Source: an uncultured Porphyromonadaceae bacterium (lineage in GTDB: Bacteria; Bacteroidota; Bacteroidia; Bacteroidales; Muribaculaceae). Taken from it: DNA of 7,358 nt. The notes under the pieces were generated by a model. The model ran no database searches. It saw only the letters and a program-made list of their open reading frames with translations, and had not been told where the DNA came from. Positions 1-5,994 of the stretch are shown piece after piece. Location: positions 1-7,358 of the forward strand of contig CAMWQF010000140.1 in NCBI GenBank assembly GCA_947176285.1, read 5' to 3'. Each line of letters starts with the position of its first letter. Position 1 is the stretch's first letter. Position numbers and translations under genes: made by a program.

Positions 1-37
1 TCGCTCCAATCCAGCGACCCCAGGGACTCTCAAATTT

Positions 38-1636
38 ATGAGATGGGCTCTAAAACGTATGCTTCAACAACACATTTTGACATATATCTTAAGTATCTGT
101 GTTCTCTTTCTGTCAGCCAGTTGCGGCAGAGGGACAAGATCTTATGATCAAGAGGAGGCTGTAAGACGTGTATTGACGGTACAAAAACTTCAGAATCTCA
201 ATCCTGGAGATCCGACTGTTGTGCCTAAGATCGAAGCCATCGTTGACAGCATGAGCGATTCAGGAAAGGATGCTTGCTATTTTGGAGCTGTCAATGTCCT
301 TATTGACCGTCTTTTCTCCGATAGCCGCTATGCAGAAGCAGACTCACTCGCTGTCAGAATGCAGAATGATGCGGTGGAGGTCTCCGATTCTCTTGCTATA
401 GCTATGGCAAAGCGCGTAAGAGCCCAAATTCTTTACAAACTTTCTCAATCGGATCGCGCTCTTGAGGAAGCCTTGTCTGCACTCCCCTATGCATCTGATC
501 CGCTAAAGTCCGGAACCCACTTTGGAACAGCCACAAGTCTTGATGAATGGATACATATAATTGCCCGGGCAAAAGGAGACACAGTAATCATGTTGCAGGC
601 AGGAACAAGATACGCTGAGACTGTAGATCGAAATATCTCTGAAAACTCTTGGACCGACCCTACAGGTCATTATCCTGTAACATCCCTTGCTTTTCAAGCA
701 GAGAACGCCTACCGGAATGGAAACAGACTAAAAGCCGGCAATCTTCTCGACAGTGCAAAGACATATATAAATAAGAGCTTTCCGGCTCGGGCATATGAGC
801 ATTTCTACGACGTAAGAAGTCGTGTAAGGGCTGCTAACAAAGACTATTCAGGAGCACTCGCAGACATTGACACTCTGCTCAATACACACAGATACTTCCC
901 GTGGTTTTATCTTAGAGACCTTCAACTCAAGGCAGAACTTCAAAATATGGCTGGACTTCATGAGGAAAGTGCCCGCACTTATTCACAATACATAACTTAC
1001 CACGATTCCCTGTCGGCAAATCTCACTGACCGTCGACTACAAGACCTAACTCTACTCTATAGATCCGAATTAGTCCGCGAAGAAAAACGAACCAATACCA
1101 TGCGACTATTAGGACTCGGATCTGTGACACTTCTACTCCTTATACTTTTAGGAGTTGCCTATAGGAACACTTTGTCAGAACGTAAAAGAAATAGATTGCT
1201 TGTAGAGCGTTTACACGAATACGATCGTGCAAATCAGACACTTATCAATAAGATAATCGAGCCCTCTACTGAAAATGAAGTTGAGAGTCTTATATCTCGT
1301 CTTGACCAATATATGATTTCGGATCATCCATATACAGATCCGGCTCTCGGGCGTTGTGAACTAGCCGATTATCTCGGTATCACACAAGAAGCGCTTGCTC
1401 AACTGATACGCTCCGAACACGACCAGACTGTACATGCTTACATCAACTCATTCCGTTTGGAAGAGGCTCGTCGTATACTCGACAGCGATTCAACTGAAAC
1501 CATAGCCGAGATCGCTTCAAGACTTGGGTTCGGAACTGCACGCACACTCCAGCGAGCTTTCAAAGAGCGCTTTGACATGACACCAACCCAGTATAAGGAA
1601 GCTGCTTCCGCTATCCGCAATTCAGAGAATTTGTGA
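38..1636 (+). CDS. Membrane-anchored TPR/AraC-type transcriptional regulator
   Basis: This is a probable one-component sensor: a periplasmic helical-repeat domain joined through one membrane helix to a cytoplasmic DNA-binding domain. Residues 1-29 form a signal peptide with a basic start and a hydrophobic core ending in LSASC, so C29 may be lipidated (the -3 residue is Ser, a loose lipobox). Residues 85-345 are helical and TPR-like. Residues about 355-374 are a membrane segment followed by a basic stretch (ERKRNR), which places the C-terminus inside. A possible coiled coil follows at 380-420. Residues about 436-520 carry two helix-turn-helix units and the AraC signature FKERFDMTPTQYK. I chose the first ATG because the alternative at 59 loses the basic n-region; the frame is open back to the window edge, so a more upstream start is not excluded. 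It lies just upstream of the peptide operon and is its likely regulator. The signal it senses is unknown. Confidence 0.85.
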   Translation: MRWALKRMLQQHILTYILSICVLFLSASCGRGTRSYDQEEAVRRVLTVQKLQNLNPGDPTVVPKIEAIVDSMSDSGKDACYFGAVNVLIDRLFSDSRYAEADSLAVRMQNDAVEVSDSLAIAMAKRVRAQILYKLSQSDRALEEALSALPYASDPLKSGTHFGTATSLDEWIHIIARAKGDTVIMLQAGTRYAETVDRNISENSWTDPTGHYPVTSLAFQAENAYRNGNRLKAGNLLDSAKTYINKSFPARAYEHFYDVRSRVRAANKDYSGALADIDTLLNTHRYFPWFYLRDLQLKAELQNMAGLHEESARTYSQYITYHDSLSANLTDRRLQDLTLLYRSELVREEKRTNTMRLLGLGSVTLLLLILLGVAYRNTLSERKRNRLLVERLHEYDRANQTLINKIIEPSTENEVESLISRLDQYMISDHPYTDPALGRCELADYLGITQEALAQLIRSEHDQTVHAYINSFRLEEARRILDSDSTETIAEIASRLGFGTARTLQRAFKERFDMTPTQYKEAASAIRNSENL

Positions 1637-1641
1637 TTTCT

Positions 1642-1675
1642 GCTTTGTAACTTTTTCTCATCAAAGCCATTTTTT
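1642..1675 (+). terminator. Weak candidate intrinsic terminator after the regulator gene
   Basis: A perfect 6-bp inverted repeat (GCTTTG at 1642-1647, CAAAGC at 1662-1667) with a 14-nt loop is followed, after CA, by six T residues. The stem is short and the loop long, so termination would be inefficient and some readthrough into the operon is possible. Confidence 0.35.
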
Positions 1676-1720
1676 GCCAACAATTGAGCAAACTATAAAT
1701 ACCTAATAAACAACAATCTA

Positions 1721-1754
1721 AAAATTGTCGCATCCAAATTTAAAATTGTCGCAT
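1721..1754 (+). promoter_or_regulatory. Tandem direct-repeat operator, candidate AraC-type binding site
   Basis: Two identical 13-bp copies of AAAATTGTCGCAT sit at 1721-1733 and 1742-1754, exactly 21 bp start to start. That places both on the same DNA face two helical turns apart. Tandem half-sites at this spacing are typical of AraC-family dimers, as in the araI sites. The downstream copy ends about 8 bp before the proposed -33 element, a position suited to activation. The closest candidate binder is the AraC-type protein encoded at 38-1636. The repeat is directly visible; the pairing with the regulator is inferred. Confidence 0.7.
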
Positions 1755-1762
1755 ACTTTTTC

Positions 1763-1793
1763 TTGGCAAATTTGAGATCGTGTATTAATTTTG
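1763..1793 (+). promoter_or_regulatory. Bacteroidetes-type promoter of the peptide operon
   Basis: TAATTTTG at 1786-1793 matches the Bacteroidetes -7 consensus TAnnTTTG exactly. A degenerate -33 element (TTGG, 1763-1766) lies about 19-20 bp upstream. Transcription would then start near 1800, giving a leader of about 16 nt before the peptide start at 1816. The weak -33 and the tandem repeats immediately upstream suggest an activator-dependent promoter. Confidence 0.6.
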
Positions 1794-1815
1794 TATCAAG
1801 AAAATTTATGACCAT

Positions 1816-1941
1816 ATGAAAGAGAATAATACAAAGGAAACCTACGTAAAACCCGAATCCGAGATAATCAACATCGAAGTCGAACAACCAATCCTCACAG
1901 GAAGTGCTCCCGATTTCGGTGATGGAGGTACTTGGTGGTGA
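1816..1941 (+). CDS. 41-aa putative RiPP-like precursor peptide
   Basis: This small gene encodes a 41-residue peptide starting MKENNTKETYVKP. The N-terminal part contains a YxxP motif (Y10-P13) followed by alternating acidic and aliphatic residues (15-27), then T28-G29-S30. The C-terminal part is small and flexible (APDFGDGG) and ends T40-W41-W with W at 40-41 and T at 39 by exact count: T39, W40, W41 of MKENN...TWW. In lasso peptides a leader YxxP motif binds the PqqD-like recognition protein and Thr is usual at -2 of the cleavage site; the layout here is similar, with cleavage after G29 leaving a 12-residue core. Short Bacteroidetes peptides with a similar Y-K-P-acidic start are common, so this resemblance alone does not prove a RiPP. 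It is the first gene after the promoter and leads the operon. The ATG at 1816 is the only sensible start; an ATG at 1808 is closed by TGA after three codons. Its true function is unknown. Confidence 0.7.
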   Translation: MKENNTKETYVKPESEIINIEVEQPILTGSAPDFGDGGTWW

Positions 1942-1965
1942 AAACATAACGAACGAATAAAAGTC

Positions 1966-3159
1966 ATGAATCCAAGAAGATATTTTACCTTGCTCCCTCT
2001 ATTGGCAGTATTATGTGCCTGCCAGTCAGAAATGCCTCAAGAAAATGTAACACCCTCTCGTGTACTAACAGTAAGAGCAATGCTTCCGGGCTCTGAGGAT
2101 ACTCGTGGATATATCACCTTTGGTGATTCTGAAAACAAAACTCGCGCACAGATCACCTATGGCAATGAAGATCGCAATAAAGAAATTTTCATGTGGGATA
2201 TGAAAGGTTACGGGGGACTAACACAAAATGACTATATAGCCCTATATAATGTATCAAGGTTTTCTCAAAACCCCTACGAGGGTACTCAGCTTGATGTCAT
2301 TAAGATTGATGGTCGTAATGCAATATTTGAGTCAGCTTCCACAGACGTAGAAATCAAGGCAGGAGATATTCTCTTTGTAAATTATGGAGCTACAGGAATA
2401 AAGTATGGACCTGATTCCATACACTATGATGACAGAAATATTATTTCTATGGTGGTTGGAACAGAAGCTAATAAACCTCAATATATTGTTAAAAATCCAA
2501 ATGACTCCTCCTTAGCGTATATGCATGATAATTTAAGAATGTATGATATTGTAAAAGTTGTCGAGGATGACAGCATTCCTAATTTACATTTCGAACATTT
2601 ATCTGCAATTTTGCGAGTCTCGCTGACAAACCAAACCGGCAAATATATATATCCAACAAAATTAGAGTTTAAGTATCCAGGAACAGAGGCTTTTTTCAAC
2701 ACTACATTATACTGTAGTGTAGATACAACCTTATCAAGTGGATTAAATATATACACGGACAAAGATATTTATAAAGGTTCTGAACCTTACACTGATAACA
2801 TAGGATCTACTATCAATGGTAAAGATGGCAACAAAGACATAGGTGACTCAATTGCTCCCGGTCAAACATACGAACTTTATCTCTCCACTGTGCCAAGAAT
2901 CGAAAATGATAGAAAAGGAGATCATTTAATCATAGATCTTATTAAGAAGCATGACACAGATCATCCTTATAGAATAACATTAGACAATTTTAAAACTATT
3001 ATTGAAGCGGGTAAACGGTATTGGTTTAAACTAACTGCTACTCCTGCTGGTGACTTGGTTCTTTCATCAGAATATAATCCTGACGATTACAAATCAAACG
3101 ATACATCTGAGGAAGAGGACAAAGGACAAGATAACGAAGAAAATACTCCCGAGAATTGA
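1966..3159 (+). CDS. Fimbrillin-family (Mfa-like) lipoprotein
   Basis: This 397-aa protein is exported and lipid-anchored: a basic start (NPRR), a hydrophobic core and the lipobox LCAC with lipidation at C19. The mature part has features seen in Bacteroidales fimbrillin-like proteins (Mfa_like_1 type): an early beta strand ending SEDTR (residues 34-47), a second Arg-containing strand (TRAQITYG), a W-containing segment leading to DYIALYNVS (about 77-97), the central FEHLSAILRVSLTN (209-222), and a late strand with EAGKRYWFKLTA (about 349-360). The last 30 or so residues are very acidic and low in complexity. Members of the group form or cap surface pili or act as surface lipoproteins. No pilus partner gene is present. 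Its place between the peptide and the modifying enzymes suggests a surface role tied to the peptide, perhaps carrier, receptor or immunity, but this is inference. The gene is clearly AT-richer than cstA downstream. Its stop overlaps the next start by one base. Confidence 0.75.
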   Translation: MNPRRYFTLLPLLAVLCACQSEMPQENVTPSRVLTVRAMLPGSEDTRGYITFGDSENKTRAQITYGNEDRNKEIFMWDMKGYGGLTQNDYIALYNVSRFSQNPYEGTQLDVIKIDGRNAIFESASTDVEIKAGDILFVNYGATGIKYGPDSIHYDDRNIISMVVGTEANKPQYIVKNPNDSSLAYMHDNLRMYDIVKVVEDDSIPNLHFEHLSAILRVSLTNQTGKYIYPTKLEFKYPGTEAFFNTTLYCSVDTTLSSGLNIYTDKDIYKGSEPYTDNIGSTINGKDGNKDIGDSIAPGQTYELYLSTVPRIENDRKGDHLIIDLIKKHDTDHPYRITLDNFKTIIEAGKRYWFKLTATPAGDLVLSSEYNPDDYKSNDTSEEEDKGQDNEENTPEN

Positions 3160-4052
3160 TGTCGGAGATTCTAAATTACTGTGTGGGCGGACACATGTTC
3201 ACACTTTATATACCCAAAGGAATGCTGTCTGAAGAGGAGTTGAAACCATACACTCCTTTTCGGACAGAATCTTGTTTTATAGAAGAAAGACTTTTCACCC
3301 TTAATCTCATAAAAGATAAGGAAACTTTATCTGCAAATGTCCAAGTTTCAACCGACTTGGAGGATGAAAACGGAAAGACTACTCTCTTCACTCATGAGGA
3401 CGGCAGTATGACAATTTATCTAACAGCCGTTTCCGGTTGCCAATGTTGCCGCATACGAATTTCTAAAGACTATCATACTGCTAAAGCATGGATAGGAGGC
3501 ACACCGAGTGAACGACGTTATGCTCTTGACACAACACTGATGCTTCTTTATACATTCGCATCAGCAAAACTAGATACGCTCTTGATCCATGCTTCAACTA
3601 TAAAATACGACGGCAAAGGCTACCTCTTTTTAGGCAAAAGCGGAACAGGGAAAAGCACCCATAGCCATTTATGGCTTGAACACATCGAAGGATCAGAACT
3701 GCTAAACGATGACAATCCTATAATTCGCATACTTGATGGAAACGTATATGTATATGGTTCGTCTTGGAGTGGAAAGACAAACTGCTACCGAAACATAAGG
3801 ATTCCGGTTGGTGGTATCGTACGCCTTCATCAAGCTCCATTCAACAGAATATCCCCCCTCTCAGGCATAAAGGCCTACGCCACCATCCTACCCTCTTGCT
3901 CTTGCATGAAATGGAATCATGAAATGGCAGAAGAAATCCATTCTACAATCAGCAAGGTCATCGAGAGAATACCTATTTATAGTCTTGAATGTCTTCCGAA
4001 TCAAGAGGCTGCCCATTTGAGTTTCGAAACACTGAGAAGCAATAATGAATAA
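3159..4052 (+). CDS. HPr kinase-like (HprK/PEPCK-fold) protein kinase, putative peptide kinase
   Basis: This 297-aa protein resembles the C-terminal kinase domain of HPr kinase/phosphorylase. It has an IHAS motif (H144), a Walker A loop GKSGTGKST (159-167), an LNDDNP motif with the paired Asp at 184-185 expected for catalysis and metal binding, and a following GSSWSGKT (200-207). The first 120 or so residues look like a separate beta-rich domain and are not the usual HPr kinase N-terminal domain. No HPr-like gene is nearby. Relatives in paeninodin-type lasso clusters phosphorylate a hydroxyl residue of the precursor peptide, so the likely substrate here is the 41-aa peptide (candidate acceptors S30 and the Thr before the terminal Trp pair). 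The ATG at 3159, forming TGATG with the upstream stop, is preferred over the adjacent TTG at 3156. The kinase fold is well supported; the substrate is inferred. Confidence 0.82.
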   Translation: MSEILNYCVGGHMFTLYIPKGMLSEEELKPYTPFRTESCFIEERLFTLNLIKDKETLSANVQVSTDLEDENGKTTLFTHEDGSMTIYLTAVSGCQCCRIRISKDYHTAKAWIGGTPSERRYALDTTLMLLYTFASAKLDTLLIHASTIKYDGKGYLFLGKSGTGKSTHSHLWLEHIEGSELLNDDNPIIRILDGNVYVYGSSWSGKTNCYRNIRIPVGGIVRLHQAPFNRISPLSGIKAYATILPSCSCMKWNHEMAEEIHSTISKVIERIPIYSLECLPNQEAAHLSFETLRSNNE

Positions 4053-4494
4053 CCCACTGATTATCGACAACGAGACCCTTCTTGGAGAGATATGTATTCT
4101 TCTATCTCAAGGCAAGAGGGTTAAACTGCGTGCAAAAGGAAACAGCATGAAGCCTTTCATACATGGTAACGAAGACATTCTTGTTCTTGCCCCGTCAGGC
4201 TTCTTGAGCATGGGCGATGTGGTTTTGGCAAGAATTGACGAGAAAAGATATGTAGTACACAGGATAATCGGAATAAGGGGAGATAGTATCACTCTTATGG
4301 GAGACGGTAACCTCTATGAGAAAGAGCACTGCTTCCGGTCAGACATTTACGGAATAGTAGAAATCCTCATACGTCAGGGTAAAGAATTGAACCTCGGTTC
4401 TCCAAAATCTCACTTGATTGCAAAGATTTGGCGATGGCTTCTGCCTTTAAGACGAATCAAAGTCATAATATCAAACAAGATTAAACATAAATGA
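4045..4494 (+). CDS. S26-like peptidase without membrane anchor, Ser-His type
   Basis: This 149-aa protein looks like a signal peptidase/LexA-fold serine peptidase. The nucleophile motif is GNSMKPFI (S34), followed by GDVVLARI (57-64), YVVHRIIGI (H72) and LMGDGN (84-89). In bacterial type I signal peptidases the second catalytic residue is Lys; here the position is held by His, as in SipW and archaeal or ER-type enzymes, whose motifs HR and GDxN it shares. There is no N-terminal membrane segment, so it probably works in the cytoplasm or at the membrane face; the C-terminal 28 residues are basic and hydrophobic (KIWRWLLPLRR) and could bind membrane peripherally. It overlaps the kinase gene by 8 nt and the PqqD-like gene by 4 nt. 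With no transglutaminase-like lasso protease in the operon, it is the candidate leader protease. It could instead be a non-catalytic partner. Confidence 0.75.
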   Translation: MNNPLIIDNETLLGEICILLSQGKRVKLRAKGNSMKPFIHGNEDILVLAPSGFLSMGDVVLARIDEKRYVVHRIIGIRGDSITLMGDGNLYEKEHCFRSDIYGIVEILIRQGKELNLGSPKSHLIAKIWRWLLPLRRIKVIISNKIKHK

Positions 4495-4760
4495 AAAAGA
4501 TAAAAGGATTTGCTATGCGCAGGCTTGGCCAAGACGCAATGATTGTGGCTGAAAGTGTGGATCTCATCGATTTTGACAAAATCGTTTCGCTTAACTCTTC
4601 AGCTGCTTATGTCTGGGAATCCTTACAGGAAACAGACTTCACAACTCAGACTATAACAGACATCCTAATGCAGCGATATGACGTGGAGGAAAAGGTTGCA
4701 CACAAAGATGCTTCCGAGTTAGTCAACTTATGGCTAAATGCAGGAATAATAAAGGAATGA
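4491..4760 (+). CDS. PqqD-like peptide-recognition protein (RRE)
   Basis: This 89-aa protein has the length and pattern of the PqqD family. Visible elements are a leading beta hairpin (KKIKGFAMRRLGQDAMIVAE), the LNSSAAYVWESLQ helix (about 33-45) and a C-terminal helical part with YDVEEKVAHKDASELVNLWL ending in AGIIKE. PqqD-like domains bind the leader of a ribosomally made precursor peptide and hand it to the modifying enzymes; in lasso clusters the stand-alone version (B1) binds a YxxP-containing leader. That motif is present in the 41-aa peptide at the head of this operon, which makes a direct interaction likely. It overlaps both neighbours by 4 nt (ATGA). Family assignment is firm; the partner is inferred. 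Confidence 0.87.
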   Translation: MKKIKGFAMRRLGQDAMIVAESVDLIDFDKIVSLNSSAAYVWESLQETDFTTQTITDILMQRYDVEEKVAHKDASELVNLWLNAGIIKE

Positions 4761-5908
4761 ATACCTCAATCTCGACTTCAACAAAGCAATTGCTTGCTCT
4801 TGTCAGGGCCTCTCTCTGGCAAGAACCAGTTGATGTATCATTGCTTTCAAATGATGTGGACTGGGAAAGCATCGCGCAACTTGCTTTACAGCAGACCGTA
4901 GGGATTATTGTTTTTGAAGCGGCTTTATCATTGCATACAAATCTACAACCTCCAAAAGAATGGTTTCGAAAAGCATTATATTTCATGGAATCAAACCGTA
5001 GAACTCATTTGCTTGTCGACAAATGTGCAGCGGATGCAGTCAGTAAATTTAAGGATCAAGGAATTGAAAGTGTTATGCTTAAAGGCCAGGCATATGCTTG
5101 TGCATACCCGAGACCGGAGATGCGTCAATGCGGTGATATAGATCTTTATGTCGGAGAGTCTAACTATTTTCCGGCTTATGAAGCAGTCAGGAATTTTGGA
5201 TGGGAACGAGAGGAAAAATTAATTCCTTATGCCAAGCACTATGGATGCCGGATCAATGGTGTAAGAATCGAACTGCATAGGATAGCAGGTCAACTTTACA
5301 CTCGCTCCACTGACACAAAATTTCAGAATTGGAGCAGACTTCAGTTTTCTATATCGGATCGGACCATTCTTATTGCCGGTCGAGACATACAAATTCCTAC
5401 TCCCATATTCGATGTTATTTTTGTATTCCTTCACCTATATCATCATTTCATGAATGGAGGTATCGGACTTAGGCATGTTTGCGACTGGGCAATGCTTCTT
5501 CACAGGCATGCCGGCAAAATTGATACTGAAGAACTCGGAAAACGGTTGAAAGAATTCCACTTAATGAAAGGATGGAGTATTTTCGCCCCAATCTTAGTAG
5601 AGCATTTAGGCCTTAAGGAATCGGAATGTCCCTTTTATAATCATAAAAACAAGAAAAAATCAGACCGAATACTATCATACATCATTAAGGAAGGAAATTT
5701 TGGAAGAGTTTTAAAAAAATCCAACTACCGTCCTAAGGGATATATAGCAGGCAAAACTTACTCTTTCATCAAGAATACCAAGAGATTAATGACTAAACTA
5801 TGGGTTGATCCATATATCTTATCAATGATATACGGCAAATACACTATAAATGGCACAACGCGAGTTTTAAAGGATATAACAAAGAAAAACAACAAGCCTT
5901 CTCCATAA
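4757..5908 (+). CDS. PF14907-type nucleotidyltransferase family protein
   Basis: This 383-aa protein matches the uncharacterised nucleotidyltransferase family NTP_transf_5. It has VMLKGQAYA (106-114), YPRPEMRQCGDIDLYV (117-132) with the metal-binding pair D127 and D129, an IELHR segment (171-175) that may supply a third acidic ligand, and the HLYHHFMNGGIGLRHVCDWAMLL segment (226-248) typical of the family. Members occur beside HprK-like kinases in lasso peptide clusters and are thought to extend or modify the phosphate placed by the kinase. Here it would act on the phosphorylated peptide. The start at 4757 is chosen because its ATGA overlap with the PqqD-like stop repeats the preceding junction; an in-frame ATG at 4730 would add nine residues of poor character. 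The tail is basic (KDITKKNNK). It is the last gene of the operon. Activity is unproven. Confidence 0.82.
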   Translation: MNTSISTSTKQLLALVRASLWQEPVDVSLLSNDVDWESIAQLALQQTVGIIVFEAALSLHTNLQPPKEWFRKALYFMESNRRTHLLVDKCAADAVSKFKDQGIESVMLKGQAYACAYPRPEMRQCGDIDLYVGESNYFPAYEAVRNFGWEREEKLIPYAKHYGCRINGVRIELHRIAGQLYTRSTDTKFQNWSRLQFSISDRTILIAGRDIQIPTPIFDVIFVFLHLYHHFMNGGIGLRHVCDWAMLLHRHAGKIDTEELGKRLKEFHLMKGWSIFAPILVEHLGLKESECPFYNHKNKKKSDRILSYIIKEGNFGRVLKKSNYRPKGYIAGKTYSFIKNTKRLMTKLWVDPYILSMIYGKYTINGTTRVLKDITKKNNKPSP

Positions 5909-5994
5909 TTTTTAGCAAATAGTCGCGTTATATAATATACATATTAATATAGTACAAAGGGCAGCAGTCCGAATACATTTAAATCAAACTAAAA
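5909..5994. other. AT-rich spacer between the peptide operon and cstA
   Basis: This 86-bp spacer is strongly AT-rich and contains a perfect 10-bp palindrome (ATATTAATAT, 5941-5950) and CAAATAGTCGCGT at 5916-5928, which matches 10 of 13 bases of the operator repeat upstream of the peptide gene. I see no convincing hairpin terminator and no exact TAnnTTTG box. It probably holds the cstA promoter, but I cannot place it. Confidence 0.4.

Larger units (their letters stand above)
1816..5908 (+). other. Six-gene RiPP-like peptide modification operon
   Basis: Six co-directional genes are packed together: small peptide, fimbrillin-like lipoprotein, HprK-like kinase, S26-like peptidase, PqqD-like protein and PF14907-like nucleotidyltransferase. 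The gap after the peptide gene is 24 nt. The next four junctions overlap by 1 nt (TGATG), 8 nt, 4 nt (ATGA) and 4 nt (ATGA), which indicates translational coupling and a joint function. The kinase, PqqD and nucleotidyltransferase families also occur together in paeninodin-type lasso peptide clusters, which supports a peptide-tailoring role. A lasso cyclase, B2-type protease and ABC exporter are absent here. The borders are the promoter at about 1763 and the spacer after 5908. Confidence 0.65.

Noticed and set aside
1..37. Tail of an upstream gene at the left edge
   Set aside because: Only 37 bases are visible. The regulator frame is open through them, but there is too little sequence to support either an upstream gene end or an earlier start.
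1721..1754. CRISPR-like or mobile-element repeat
   Set aside because: There are only two copies, with an 8-bp gap and no further units, transposase or inverted ends; the position before a promoter fits an operator better.
1693..1947. Minus-strand 84-codon frame across the control region
   Set aside because: It covers the promoter, the direct repeats and the peptide gene in antisense, has no recognisable features and competes with better supported elements.
3156..3161. TTG start at 3156 for the kinase
   Set aside because: An ATG follows immediately at 3159 and forms the usual TGATG overlap with the lipoprotein stop.
1816..5908. Canonical lasso peptide cluster
   Set aside because: The kinase, PqqD and nucleotidyltransferase fit, but no asparagine-synthetase-like cyclase, transglutaminase-like protease or ABC exporter is encoded in the window, so a lasso product cannot be claimed.
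4730..5908. Upstream start at 4730 for the nucleotidyltransferase
   Set aside because: It would lie 31 nt inside the PqqD-like gene and add nine residues without family character; the ATG at 4757 gives the same ATGA overlap as the preceding junction.
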